A DNA stretch of 64,000 bases from CAYMKL01 sp964390805 (lineage in GTDB: Bacteria > Chloroflexota > Anaerolineae > VGOG01), in NCBI GenBank assembly GCA_964390805.1, contig CAYMKL010000024.1, positions 1 to 64,000 on the forward strand, given 5' to 3'. The notes under the pieces were generated by a model. That model was not told the DNA's origin. It saw only the letters and a list, made by a program, of their open reading frames with translations, and searched no databases. The position numbers and the translations under genes were made by a program. Positions 25,880 through 34,486 of this stretch are shown piece by piece. Within the stretch, counting starts at the first letter, position 1, and the number at the start of each line of letters is the position of its first letter.

Positions 25880-28786
25880 TTACTCCAAAGGTGGCAAGGA
25901 TGCTAGCGATAGGTCGTCGAACCAAGCCGCTCCAGTCATCGTGGCGCTCCAGTAGCCCAGGCGAGCGGCGATGGTCAGTTCGGTGCTGGAGCCGGAATTG
26001 AAAGCGAAGGCAACATATGTCCAGTCATGGGTGCCCATTAGATCGGGAGAGTGATCCCAAGTGCCGTAAAGGCATAGGTTGGCCCCGACGCCGTCAGAAA
26101 CTGCTTCGGTCTTGATCCACCCGCTCAACAGGTAGTCCGTATGAGGCGTCACCGCCACCGTCTGCAACCAGCAAGCATCGTTGGGTGTCATCGCTACAAT
26201 CTTGACGCTCTTGGTGCCGCTATGAGCAATGGAATTATCCCAAACGAAGGTTGCTGTGCCCTGCCACGCGTCTTGGCTCCAGCCCGGCGGATCAGCCGTT
26301 GGGGAGTAGGCGCCCTCCTCGAAGCCTGGATTGTCCAGAAGATTAGGACTTGGAATAGGCGTCGGTGTCGGCGTTGGAGGTGGGGGTGCTTCACAAGCAT
26401 CTCCCCAGCAAGCTGCCACTTTCATGATATCCATGATGTCTATGTCGTTGTCCTTGTCGAGGTCATAGAGTTCTTCATAACAGCTATCCCCAAGCCGACA
26501 ACGCCAGCGGCTAGCGACGAGCATGATGTCCTCGACGTCCACTACACAATTACAGTTGAAGTCGCCAAGAAGGGGAGACATGTGCACACCAAGAGCTACT
26601 GGCACCATTTGCGGGCTGCACTGTGTTCCTACTTGACCACTGATAACCAACTCCGCTGTATAGCGGCCATCAGGTACCATCCCGGAGTCAGCGGCGACCA
26701 TAACAGGCCCTGTCACAATGGGCGAAGCAAGTCCCACTGAGGGCTGGGCTTGAAGCCAGCTTACTGTTGGAGAGATAGTCACTGTCCAAGTGATCAAGCC
26801 ATCACCCTTGTTACGTACCACGATGGTCTTTGGATCTGGGGACGGACCACTCGGCGGGTGAACGAAAGCCAGACGGGGAGGGTCAATATCCAGTATTCCC
26901 AGCGGACATAGGACTTCGCTGATCACCGTGACCTGGGCGTCAGGCAGACTGCCCAACTGGTTTCGCACCGCATCGCTGGCATGGATGAGGTTCGTATCGC
27001 AGAAAGGCACCAGGTTGTCCCCCGCCCACAGAGATAGCCACAGGATCATCTGGTCATCCCGTTCTGGGTCGCTAAGGCCCTGCAGGTCTAAGGAACCGTT
27101 ACGGATAGCGGTGTGGATATCCCGCAGTGCTTGCCAGCCGTAGCGCTGGATCAGACTCTCCAAGATAACCACATTGGCAGCCGCGTCTGGCGTTCCCGTC
27201 GCGAGGTAGTGATCTTGATAATAAGCGTAATCAGCATCGTACGAGGAGGAGCCGTAAGGGCAATAGCCAAGGTTCAGAGACGCATTCCGATTCAGGAAAT
27301 TGGCATATCCCTCAACTTCATTTATCCACCAGGGTAGGTAGCCCCGGTTAATGATATATTGCCAGCCATGCCCCAGTTCATGCCACAAGTAACCGTGTAC
27401 AATGTTCCAGTAGGACGTGGTTGGCGCCAAGAGTGCTGTGGTTACTACTTCCCGGTAGACAGCGCAGGGGCCGCCAGCCACGCAGAGCCCACCCCACAGC
27501 TTAATGGTCGTTCCCCACCAGTCCCACCCTCCGGGTGGGAAGTAGAAACCGAAGCGAAATCGCTTGGCCCACAAATTCAAATTATAGCCCATGTAGTTAG
27601 CATAACGCTTGTATGCTTCATCCAACAATGCTGCAATTCGATTCTCATATGGCGCGTATACCTCAGGCAGCCAGATATCAAAGTGCTCTGTGGCCACGCT
27701 GTAGTACATCTCGGGCACGCTGGGCGTGGTATAGATCACGTTCATGAAGATGGCTCGTCCTGAAGGCACATCAAAGCGAATCGTAGACGGATCAATTATC
27801 ACAGCGATGTCTGCGTTTTCGTATCGCTCTATGACCACACCTTCGGGCAAGTGGGCGATTAAGGTAGCCGGTCCCCACACCCAATCGTTGCTGAGATACC
27901 ACTTCCCCTCGAAAGCGATTGCCCCATCGAGGCGGTCATACTCGATCTTCAGCGACGCCGTGTCGGCAGGCACTACAACCTCGACAACCGTGCTGGGCTC
28001 ATCCAGACCTGTCACCGGAGTGTAAGCCAGCGGAGTCCCGTCAGCCATGATAGCCAGGTTCTCGATCAGGGGCGGCAAATAAAAGCGCCGCGTTCCTGTC
28101 CACGGTTGGGATTGGGCATCAATGATGTGCGTGGTCGGGCTTGTTGCATCGGGATAGAAGTTGATGGTACGCAGCCCAACCATCGTCCGAAGGGCAGCCA
28201 GGTCAGGTTGTGGCGGGCCAGGGGGACGAGGTGGCTTCACAAGAACTCGCACAGTGGCGCTATGAGCCAATGTCACGCTGTCGGTCACATCTACGGCGAA
28301 GAGAATCGCCGTCCCGGGCTTGATTGATCGCAACTGAGCAATTGCCTTGCCATCTGCGTCGGTTGGCTCCGCTGGTTGGAAGATGGAATCGACCGCGCCT
28401 CGACTGGATCGAATCTCAACCCATTTTCCAGGAACCGGTTGGGCGTTCGCGTCCAATAAGGTCACGGTGATAGTCACCGTAGCACGACCATCAGCCAACA
28501 GTAGAACTGGGTAGGAGGTGACGGTGGAGCGTTCAGCGCTCGTGGAGCTGGTTTGGGCAGCATGGGATACGGCAGGCAGATTTGGCCGAGAAGCAGGAAG
28601 AGAAGCGACAGTAAGGCTGTACGCGAGTATGAGGGTGAGAGAGAGTAAGAGGACGAGACAGCGGCGAGGGAGAGAATTGAGCGAAGACTCAAGGAAACCT
28701 GTGCGGTTCGGCCATACATAGTTTGTCGCTGCGCTCTTCTTGGCCCGACGAAGGGCCAGGAAGAGGGCAAATAGATGCTTCTTCAT
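25880..28786 (-). CDS. Secreted HExxH metallopeptidase-like protein with dockerin and carbohydrate-binding-like domains
   Basis: The N-terminus has a hydrophobic export segment at about residues 42-65. Residues 85-190 resemble a bacterial Ig-like (Big-1) domain. The centre holds YLWHELGHGWQ (His469, Glu470, His473) followed about 20 residues later by WINEVEGYA, giving a gluzincin-like zinc site. Residues 720-810 form a dockerin-like pair (FNCNCVVDVEDIMLVASRW and LDKDNDIDIMDIMKVAACW). A Pro/Thr linker leads to a CBM4/9-like module (LLDNPGFEEG to FDDLSL). AAGGAG lies upstream of the ATG. It is probably an extracellular or surface protease, and its partner cohesin is not in this window. 968 aa. 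Confidence 0.8.
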   Translation of the reverse strand: MKKHLFALFLALRRAKKSAATNYVWPNRTGFLESSLNSLPRRCLVLLLSLTLILAYSLTVASLPASRPNLPAVSHAAQTSSTSAERSTVTSYPVLLLADGRATVTITVTLLDANAQPVPGKWVEIRSSRGAVDSIFQPAEPTDADGKAIAQLRSIKPGTAILFAVDVTDSVTLAHSATVRVLVKPPRPPGPPQPDLAALRTMVGLRTINFYPDATSPTTHIIDAQSQPWTGTRRFYLPPLIENLAIMADGTPLAYTPVTGLDEPSTVVEVVVPADTASLKIEYDRLDGAIAFEGKWYLSNDWVWGPATLIAHLPEGVVIERYENADIAVIIDPSTIRFDVPSGRAIFMNVIYTTPSVPEMYYSVATEHFDIWLPEVYAPYENRIAALLDEAYKRYANYMGYNLNLWAKRFRFGFYFPPGGWDWWGTTIKLWGGLCVAGGPCAVYREVVTTALLAPTTSYWNIVHGYLWHELGHGWQYIINRGYLPWWINEVEGYANFLNRNASLNLGYCPYGSSSYDADYAYYQDHYLATGTPDAAANVVILESLIQRYGWQALRDIHTAIRNGSLDLQGLSDPERDDQMILWLSLWAGDNLVPFCDTNLIHASDAVRNQLGSLPDAQVTVISEVLCPLGILDIDPPRLAFVHPPSGPSPDPKTIVVRNKGDGLITWTVTISPTVSWLQAQPSVGLASPIVTGPVMVAADSGMVPDGRYTAELVISGQVGTQCSPQMVPVALGVHMSPLLGDFNCNCVVDVEDIMLVASRWRCRLGDSCYEELYDLDKDNDIDIMDIMKVAACWGDACEAPPPPTPTPTPIPSPNLLDNPGFEEGAYSPTADPPGWSQDAWQGTATFVWDNSIAHSGTKSVKIVAMTPNDACWLQTVAVTPHTDYLLSGWIKTEAVSDGVGANLCLYGTWDHSPDLMGTHDWTYVAFAFNSGSSTELTIAARLGYWSATMTGAAWFDDLSLASLPPLE

Positions 28787-28814
28787 CGGCGCATCTCCTT
28801 GAAGGAAACCCGAA

Positions 28815-28857
28815 ACGCCAGCCTCAGGGCACGCAAAAGCACGGCCTTGGCTGGCGT
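28815..28857 (-). terminator. Terminator-like hairpin before the secreted protein gene
   Basis: ACGCCAGCC (28815-28823) and GGCTGGCGT (28849-28857) form a 9-bp stem. On the minus strand it is followed by TTCGGGTTTCC. It would end the transcript of the GNAT gene and the small ORF after it. Confidence 0.6.
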
Positions 28858-28898
28858 CTCATCGGTTGCGGTGTTTGCTTCGTTGGCCTGAGCAACCA

Positions 28899-29113
28899 TC
28901 AAGGGCACCTTCGCACCCATCGGCTAAGCTCTGTTGAGCCACTGCAATTATCACATTGAGAAGTGTTTGGCAAGAGAACGTTCTTAACCTCTCCCTTGGC
29001 TACCAGTGCGCCGTTGGCAATAGCCACCCATTGGTTTGTATATTTCGCCAACAGCTCATCACGCATCCGCCAGTAGGCTTTCCTCTGCTCCTCGAACAGT
29101 GTGTTTTCATCAT
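28899..29113 (-). pseudogene. Small DUF5678-like gene with an apparent 1-base frameshift
   Basis: Minus strand. A frame ending at 28899 reads TLFEEQRKAYWRMRDELL, then AKYTNQWVAIANGALVAKGE and a short tail, which resembles the DUF5678 'KYxxxWVAIxxGxxVAxG' core. Upstream in this frame there is no ATG/GTG/TTG, only the internal ATG at 29066. One extra A in the AAAA run after ATGATG at 29113-29108 would give a clean start MMKNTLFEEQ. So it is either frameshifted, misread in assembly, or starts at 29066 (55 aa). It overlaps the 3' end of the GNAT gene in another frame. Confidence 0.45.
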
Positions 29114-30085
29114 AGGGGTGGCCGCCTCGGCTCTCTTCTCCAGAGTTGGTACTCGTTTCAAGGCCGGCTCCTTAATCAGTACCGTGATGTACTTGACCAT
29201 CACGCATTGGCTGGCGAACTGTTGGAAACCCCTGTCCTCGAGCGGAGCTCTCAGCCCCCCTTGATACCTTCGCACACAGCAGTAGATGGGACGAGATGGA
29301 TATTCTGTCAACAGAGAAAGCGATTGTTCGACAAGCTCGTCGGCTCGCTCGTAGGCCTGGGGATGAAGGAGCATTTCCAACCAATGTCCGGTCTGTCCTT
29401 GTCGAATCCGCAGATAGCCTATGACCTCCCCCTGATCCTCCAATACGTAGCCCTCTTGTCTGGCTTGCCTCGACCAGGGGGGCGGCGTGGTCTCCCACTC
29501 CCTTGCTGTTATATTCTCCGCCTGTTGCACCAAGCGAGGGGCAACGTCCGCGTAGAGCCCTTGCAGTCCCCAGTTGTCAGTGGGCTGCTGAGAGCGTACG
29601 GTCTTTCTTTCAGGGTGCACCAGATCAGATGGGATCTGTGCCAGACGGAAGACATCCTCCCGAGTGTAGATACTGAAACCCACCTGTTGGAAGGCTTCGA
29701 CCTCCGTCCCATCCTCAGGCAGGCGAGCAAAGATGCGCTGGACACCCTGCTCTCCGGCTTCGAGGCACAGTTTCTTCAACAGGCGACGCCATAAGGTTTT
29801 GGCATCTTCCACCGCTGATAGGGAAGGGGTCAAGTAGACTACATCGGCTTCGGAGCTCTCCTTTCTCATGCGCATCTGGCCAAAGCCCGCCATTTGTCGG
29901 CTCTCTCCCACCTCATCGCATACGCAGGTGAAAACCCCTATCCCTTCTAGTGGGAGGCACCCCACCAGGGCCGCTAGGAGTGGCCTATATGTTTGGGTCA
30001 ATGCATCCTCCAGGCTAAGCAGAATGCCCTGGTTCTGCAATTTGCTAACCAGGAGGAGATCGCGAACATCCAAGGGCTTGCTCAA
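29000..30085 (-). CDS. GNAT-like acetyltransferase domain protein
   Basis: Two N-acetyltransferase-like halves are suggested. The second includes EGYVLEDQGEVIGYLRIRQG and a final GGLRAPLEDRGFQQFASQCV, typical of GNAT folds. The substrate is unknown. The start is TTG 30085 with AGAGGT upstream. The last roughly 38 residues (from MMKTHCSRSRGKP) are Cys/Arg/Trp-rich and unlike the rest, because the downstream small gene is read in another frame; the true C-terminus may be near 29115. 361 aa as read. Confidence 0.7.
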   Translation of the reverse strand: MSKPLDVRDLLLVSKLQNQGILLSLEDALTQTYRPLLAALVGCLPLEGIGVFTCVCDEVGESRQMAGFGQMRMRKESSEADVVYLTPSLSAVEDAKTLWRRLLKKLCLEAGEQGVQRIFARLPEDGTEVEAFQQVGFSIYTREDVFRLAQIPSDLVHPERKTVRSQQPTDNWGLQGLYADVAPRLVQQAENITAREWETTPPPWSRQARQEGYVLEDQGEVIGYLRIRQGQTGHWLEMLLHPQAYERADELVEQSLSLLTEYPSRPIYCCVRRYQGGLRAPLEDRGFQQFASQCVMVKYITVLIKEPALKRVPTLEKRAEAATPMMKTHCSRSRGKPTGGCVMSCWRNIQTNGWLLPTAHW

Positions 30086-30120
30086 ATCTTACCTCTCAGT
30101 GCTTGTACCCCTATGCTGGG

Positions 30121-30167
30121 CGAAGGTCTCTGACCGAGCCCAGTTCGCCTCGGTCGGGAGACCTTCG
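30121..30167. repeat. Dispersed palindrome CTCGGTCGGGAGACCTTCGGCGA
   Basis: CGAAGGTCTC plus GACCGAG pair with CTCGGTC plus GAGACCTTCG to form a long hairpin. Partial copies of one arm occur at window positions 1-20 and near 44934-44981. It may act as a terminator-like or mRNA-end structure between divergent genes. Confidence 0.6.
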
Positions 30168-30251
30168 GCGAGCAGTAGAAAACCAACAACGTTGATTCCT
30201 ATTGTACTATCATTTAGCTCGATTGGCAAATGCTCTGCCGATTTTTGAAAT

Positions 30252-30280
30252 TTGACAAAATAAGCAAATACCGATATGAT
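30252..30280 (+). promoter_or_regulatory. Sigma-70-type promoter of the GntR gene
   Basis: TTGACA and TATGAT are 17 bases apart. The -10 box covers the upstream in-frame ATG at 30276, so translation most likely starts at 30309. Confidence 0.8.
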
Positions 30281-30308
30281 TGTACCACAACTCTTTGGGA
30301 AAGGAATC

Positions 30309-30722
30309 ATGATGATGCATATTGACCGCCAGAGCGGAGTCCCGATCTACTTGCAAATAGTTGGGCAGGTCAAAAACCTGATAGCCGTGGGTAAGCTTCA
30401 GCCGGACGAACGGTTGCCCCCCATCCGGCAGTTGGCGGTAGAGTTGGAGATCAATTTCAACACGGTTGCCCACGCCTATAAAGAGCTGAGCAGACAGGGG
30501 GTGATCTCCACACGACCGGGTCTAGGCAGTTTCGTCCCCGACCAGCCCGATCAGTTGCCATTGGCTCAGAGGCGTCGAGAGGTGCTGACGTCAGTATTCG
30601 GTAAGCCTTTTGTAGAGGCATTGAGCCTCGGTTTCTCGATGCCAGAGATCGAAGAGGCAGTGATCGAACAGTTGACTCGCTGGTGGACCGAGGTGCTGAA
30701 CTCCAACCCTCCCGTGGACTAG
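30309..30722 (+). CDS. GntR family regulator, YtrA-type
   Basis: DNA-binding repressor-like protein. The winged-helix part is clear: SGVPIYLQIVGQVKNLIAVG, LPPIRQLAVELEINFNTVAH and KELSRQGVISTRPGLGSFV. The effector part is only a short helical tail, as in the YtrA subfamily, which often controls ABC exporters. No exporter is adjacent here, so its target is unknown. AAAGGA precedes ATG 30309. 137 aa. Confidence 0.92.
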   Translation: MMMHIDRQSGVPIYLQIVGQVKNLIAVGKLQPDERLPPIRQLAVELEINFNTVAHAYKELSRQGVISTRPGLGSFVPDQPDQLPLAQRRREVLTSVFGKPFVEALSLGFSMPEIEEAVIEQLTRWWTEVLNSNPPVD

Positions 30723-30782
30723 CTGATCCTAGCCTGAAGAATCTGCTGGCTATCCCGAATAGACACAGCGAAGGGAAAAAGG

Positions 30783-30821
30783 AAATGAACCCGACTTGTG
30801 CGCAGGTTAGGTTCATTTTTG
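30783..30821 (+). terminator. Rho-independent terminator after the GntR gene
   Basis: AAATGAACC (30783-30791) and GGTTCATTT (30810-30818) pair and are followed by TTG. The T-run TTTTTGTTT completes it. Confidence 0.75.
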
Positions 30822-30822
30822 T

Positions 30823-30851
30823 TTGACTTGCTGGGTTAGTTGGATTATAAT
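30823..30851 (+). promoter_or_regulatory. Sigma-70-type promoter of yvcK
   Basis: TTGACT and perfect TATAAT are 17 bases apart, starting right at the preceding terminator. The start near 30858 leaves a 33-base leader to ATG 30891. Confidence 0.82.
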
Positions 30852-30890
30852 ATCGAGACAGGCGTTCTCAGAGAGCGAAGGACGGTCAGC

Positions 30891-32189
30891 ATGAGATTCT
30901 TTCCCAAGAACATCTCCGGCTGGAAATGGCTTTATCCAGGCATGGGCGTCAAGCGGTGGCTGCTCTTGCTCATGTTGGGCATTACTTGCATTAGCCTGGG
31001 CTTTGCTTACTTCCTGGTCAACGTCTATCGGCAACAGCCTCTGTCGGCTGCGTTCTATTATCTCACTCTGCAGTTTGCTCCACGACTGGTCCGGGCTGCT
31101 CTACTGGGAGCGTTGGGCTTAGTTGCTGTCATGATAGCAGTGGTGCAGTTGGGCCATTCGCTGTTGGCGCCCTTCCTGCAGCCGGGCCAGGAGGTAGCGC
31201 AAGCGGTCTATCGGCATCGTCAGCGCGGACGCGGTCCCAGAGTGGTTGTCATCGGCGGCGGGACGGGCCTCTCCACCTTGCTGCGAGGCCTGAAGGAATA
31301 CACCTCCAACGTCACGGCCATCGTCACCGTGGCCGACGATGGGGGCAGCTCTGGCCGCCTGCGCCGCGAGCTGGGGGTGCTCCCTCCTGGCGACTTTCGC
31401 AATTGCATCGCCGCCCTGGCCGACGCCGAATCGCTGACCACTCAACTCTTCCAGTACCGCTTCAGCGAGGTGAACAGCCTCGACGGCCACAGCTTCGGCA
31501 ATCTGTTCATCGCCGCCATGGCCCATGTGACAGGCAGCTTTGAGCGAGCCATCCTGGAGTCGAGCCGTGTGTTGGCGGTGCAGGGACGCATCTTGCCTTC
31601 CACCTTGAAGAACGTCACCCTTTGTGCCGACCTGCGGGGCGAGGACGAGGCAGCAGGCGCCATTAGCCGGGTGGAGGGCGAGTCCAGCATCACTGCGGCC
31701 GAATTGCCCATCGAGCGAGTTTTCCTGCTGCCCGACGGAGTGCGGGCCTATCCTGAGACCATACGCGCCATCCTGGAGGCAGAGCTTATCGTTACTGGAC
31801 CAGGCAGCCTCTTCACCAGTGTGCTGCCCAATCTCCTGGTGGAAGACATCACCAGGGCCATCCGCGCCTCCCAAGCCTCGAAAGTGTATGTGTGCAACGT
31901 GGCCACCCAGAAAGGTGAGACCGAAGGCTTCAGCGTTGGAGATCACATGGAGGCGTTACAGCGCCACGTAGGGCGGGACGTGTTTCACCACGTATTGGTG
32001 AACGACAACTTCAATGTCAAACTCGATCCCCACTCGGACACGAAACTGGTATGTTTAGACTACGAGGCCAATGGAGGCTACCAGGTTGTGCCAGCGGACG
32101 TGATTGATCTCCAGCAGTCCTGGCGGCATGACCCACAAAAGTTGGCCCGCAACCTAATAGAGTTCTACCATTCTCAAGTCTCAAGGTGA
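30891..32189 (+). CDS. yvcK: YvcK/CofD-like protein with N-terminal membrane anchor
   Basis: The core (from about residue 115) is the YvcK family: VVVIGGGTGLSTLLRGLKEY, VTVADDGGSSGRLRRELGVL, GDFRNCIAALAD and VTGPGSLFTSVLPNLLV. YvcK binds UDP-sugars and links carbon flux to cell-wall synthesis and shape in Firmicutes. The first 110 residues add two membrane helices (WLLLLMLGITCISLGFAYFL and ALLGALGLVAVMIAVVQLG), a form common outside Firmicutes. AAGGAC is the ribosome site. It is followed by tpiA, consistent with a carbon-metabolism context. 432 aa. Confidence 0.93.
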   Translation: MRFFPKNISGWKWLYPGMGVKRWLLLLMLGITCISLGFAYFLVNVYRQQPLSAAFYYLTLQFAPRLVRAALLGALGLVAVMIAVVQLGHSLLAPFLQPGQEVAQAVYRHRQRGRGPRVVVIGGGTGLSTLLRGLKEYTSNVTAIVTVADDGGSSGRLRRELGVLPPGDFRNCIAALADAESLTTQLFQYRFSEVNSLDGHSFGNLFIAAMAHVTGSFERAILESSRVLAVQGRILPSTLKNVTLCADLRGEDEAAGAISRVEGESSITAAELPIERVFLLPDGVRAYPETIRAILEAELIVTGPGSLFTSVLPNLLVEDITRAIRASQASKVYVCNVATQKGETEGFSVGDHMEALQRHVGRDVFHHVLVNDNFNVKLDPHSDTKLVCLDYEANGGYQVVPADVIDLQQSWRHDPQKLARNLIEFYHSQVSR

Positions 32190-32245
32190 GCTGGTAAACT
32201 GGTAAATGAGGGAATCATCCCTTAACTTTGCTCAGGAGGTTCGCA

Positions 32246-33013
32246 ATGCGTACACCGATTATTGCTGGTAACTGGAAGATGAACAAGACCGTTGAAGAGG
32301 CCGTGAGCCTGGTGAGAGAGATGAGGCGGGGCCTCAACGAGGTGCGGAGCGTGGACAGAGTGCTCTGTCCGCCCTTCGTAGCCCTGGCAGCCGTGGCCGA
32401 TCTCCTAAAGCCCACGACCATCAAGCTGGGGGCTCAAAACATGTACTGGGAGGACAAAGGAGCCTACACGGGTGAGGTCTCGCCTCTGATGCTCAAAGAG
32501 CTGTGCCAGTACGTCATCGTTGGCCACTCAGAGCGGCGGGGATATTTCGGCGAGACCGACGAGGGAGTCAACCGCAAGATCAAGGCGGCCTTTGCCCACG
32601 GCTTGATCCCCATCGTCTGCGTGGGGGAGAGCCTGGGGCAGTACGAGGCTGGCCAGACCGAGGAGTGGGTTTCCGGCCAGGTCCGCGCCGCTCTGGAGGG
32701 CCTCTCCGTCGAGCAAGTGCAAAGCATGATCGTCGCCTATGAGCCTATCTGGGCCATCGGCACGGGCAAAGCGGCCACCGGTGCCGGGGCCAACGCCGTC
32801 ATCGGCCTCACCATCCGCGGCACCATCGCCGGCCTCTACGACGAAGCCACGGCTCAGACAGTGCGCGTCCAGTACGGCGGCAGCGTTAAGCCCTCCAACA
32901 CCGCCGAGTTCATGACCCAGCCGGAAATAGATGGCGCTTTGGTCGGTGGGGCCAGCTTGAAGGCCGCTGATTTCGTAGAGATCGTGCGCGTCGTGGCCCA
33001 GGTGAAAGGGTGA
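32246..33013 (+). CDS. tpiA: Triosephosphate isomerase
   Basis: Interconverts dihydroxyacetone phosphate and glyceraldehyde 3-phosphate in glycolysis. The substrate Lys is in GNWKMNK, the electrophilic His in VGHSERRGYF, the catalytic Glu in VAYEPIWAIGTG, and the phosphate-binding loops near VQYGGSVKPSN and GALVGGASL. ATG 32246 has CAGGAGG upstream. 255 aa is normal. Confidence 0.98.
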   Translation: MRTPIIAGNWKMNKTVEEAVSLVREMRRGLNEVRSVDRVLCPPFVALAAVADLLKPTTIKLGAQNMYWEDKGAYTGEVSPLMLKELCQYVIVGHSERRGYFGETDEGVNRKIKAAFAHGLIPIVCVGESLGQYEAGQTEEWVSGQVRAALEGLSVEQVQSMIVAYEPIWAIGTGKAATGAGANAVIGLTIRGTIAGLYDEATAQTVRVQYGGSVKPSNTAEFMTQPEIDGALVGGASLKAADFVEIVRVVAQVKG

Positions 33014-33017
33014 ATGA

Positions 33018-33356
33018 ATGAGGGATGAAGTTGACGTTACTGATCTGAAGACCCTGCTGAAGCGGATACGTGCTCAGGCTAACGTAGAGAATATCCGCGT
33101 CACCCAACATGCCCAGCAGGAAATGGCTGAAGAGGACATCATGCTCGATGAAGTTCTTGAAGCCATTGCTACGGGGCAGATTCTGGAAAACTATCCTGAG
33201 CATCGTAGAGGAGCCTGTTGTTTGCTCAACGGTCTTACCCAGAATGGTCGCCCTCTGCACATTGTATGCACGACGGCGCGACCAATGCTCATCATTATCA
33301 CGATTTATGAGCCGAAACCGCCAAAGTGGATAACACCGACCCAAAGGAGGCGATAG
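33018..33356 (+). CDS. DUF4258 domain protein (putative toxin of a TA-like pair)
   Basis: The sequence VTQHAQQEMAEEDIMLDEVL, then LENYPEHRRGACCLL and HIVCTTARPMLIIITIY, fits DUF4258, a small RelE/BrnT-like fold often paired with a YgiT-type zinc-finger protein. It starts four bases after tpiA and three bases separate it from the partner gene. Toxicity is inferred from the pairing, not shown. 112 aa. Confidence 0.8.
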   Translation: MRDEVDVTDLKTLLKRIRAQANVENIRVTQHAQQEMAEEDIMLDEVLEAIATGQILENYPEHRRGACCLLNGLTQNGRPLHIVCTTARPMLIIITIYEPKPPKWITPTQRRR

Positions 33357-33359
33357 GCA

Positions 33360-33584
33360 ATGAAATGTAGTATCGAAGGGTGCCCTGGAGAGTATGAGGA
33401 GCGGGAGATTGTGCATACCGTGCGTTATCAGGGACAGGTGATTGTCATTGACCACGTCCCTGCAGAGATTTGCTCAGTTTGTGGAGATGTGCTCCTGAAA
33501 CCGGAGACGGTTCGTGGGATTGAGACGCTACTGCGAACAACAACCCGCCCTGCGAGTGTTGTTCCTCTTTATGAGTATGCTTGA
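33360..33584 (+). CDS. YgiT-type zinc-finger protein (putative antitoxin, MqsA N-domain-like)
   Basis: Four zinc ligands are visible: Cys3, Cys8, Cys38 and Cys41 (ICSVCGDVLL). The 74-residue protein corresponds to the MqsA N-terminal domain without the HTH part, ending in TTTRPASVVPLYEYA. This form usually accompanies DUF4258 proteins. AAAGGAGG lies upstream of the ATG. It probably binds and neutralises the preceding protein. Confidence 0.85.
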   Translation: MKCSIEGCPGEYEEREIVHTVRYQGQVIVIDHVPAEICSVCGDVLLKPETVRGIETLLRTTTRPASVVPLYEYA

Positions 33585-33622
33585 AGGGCGTTTTACCTTC
33601 ATTACTCCTCGCAGGGAGCATT

Positions 33623-34408
33623 ATGTTCGGCAACTGGACCCCACTGATTTGGCTCGCCGCTACTCTTGCACCCCTGTTCTTCATGAAACGCTGGATAAAC
33701 CGGCACATCCAGGGGCTGGGCTTGCTCCTTGTTGGAGACAACGAGGCAGCCATGTTCCTGTACTTCGTGCTACTGCTGCCTGGCATCCTCATCCATGAGT
33801 TGAGCCATTGGCTGGCGGCCAAGCTGTTGGGGGTGCGGACGGGCAAGATATCGCTTTGGCCTTCCAAGGGGCGCGGCAATCAAATGCGCATGGGATCGGT
33901 GAGAGTGGCCCGTACCGATCCCTTTCGCAGCAGCCTGATCGGGGTGGCTCCCCTTATCAGCGGCTGCTTGGCTATCTTGATCATCGGTCAACTGATCCTG
34001 GGCCTGGGTGACCTGGGAGAGGTCTTGCTCAACAGGGAGTGGGAGCAGGTTTGGGAAAGTATCCTGGCTCATCTTCAAACGCCCGATTTCTGGCTTTGGC
34101 TCTACCTCATCTTCGCCATATCGAACGCCATGCTGCCCAGCGAGACCGATCGGGAGCCCTGGAGGCCGGTTATCCTGTTCATGGGCCTGGCAGCCCTCTT
34201 TGTTTACCTGACCGGCTGGGTGAGTCAGGACTTCGGCGAGCTCAGTCGAGCCGTGCCAGAAGTGGTAGCGAATGCCTTTCTGACCGGCCTGAGCTATCTG
34301 GCCTATGCTTTTGGTCTGACAATTGTGGTAGATGCTATCTTCATAACTGCCATCGCCATCCTCGAAGTGCTGGTGTCCAGACTGACGAGGAAGAGGGTGG
34401 AGTATTGA
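33623..34408 (+). CDS. M50-like membrane metalloprotease
   Basis: A multi-pass membrane protein with HELSH (His58, Glu59, His62) inside a hydrophobic segment (LLPGILIHELSHWLAAKLLG), as in site-2 proteases. A second ligand-region candidate is NAMLPSETDR, where the family usually has NxxPxxxLDG. Such proteins cut transmembrane substrates. GGGAG precedes ATG 33623. No partner substrate is evident. 261 aa. Confidence 0.75.
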   Translation: MFGNWTPLIWLAATLAPLFFMKRWINRHIQGLGLLLVGDNEAAMFLYFVLLLPGILIHELSHWLAAKLLGVRTGKISLWPSKGRGNQMRMGSVRVARTDPFRSSLIGVAPLISGCLAILIIGQLILGLGDLGEVLLNREWEQVWESILAHLQTPDFWLWLYLIFAISNAMLPSETDREPWRPVILFMGLAALFVYLTGWVSQDFGELSRAVPEVVANAFLTGLSYLAYAFGLTIVVDAIFITAIAILEVLVSRLTRKRVEY

Positions 34409-34447
34409 GGTAACGAGGGATAAGCGACGAGTAACGAGGAGCGCGGA
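34408..34447. repeat. TAACGAGG-type intergenic repeat, copy 1
   Basis: GAGGTAACGAGGGATAAGCG then ACGAGTAACGAGGAGCGCGG: short degenerate units of 'GTAACGAGG/GACGAG'. Related arrays lie at 37788-37825, 39592-39642, 43842-43882 and 45661-45766. Confidence 0.75.
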
Positions 34448-34486
34448 CGCAAGTCCGCCTCAGCGACGCAAGGGAAAGAATGAACT

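Noticed and set aside
31119..31946. 275-codon minus-strand frame opposite yvcK
   Set aside because: Mirror frame of conserved YvcK motifs; no start signal and a biased composition.
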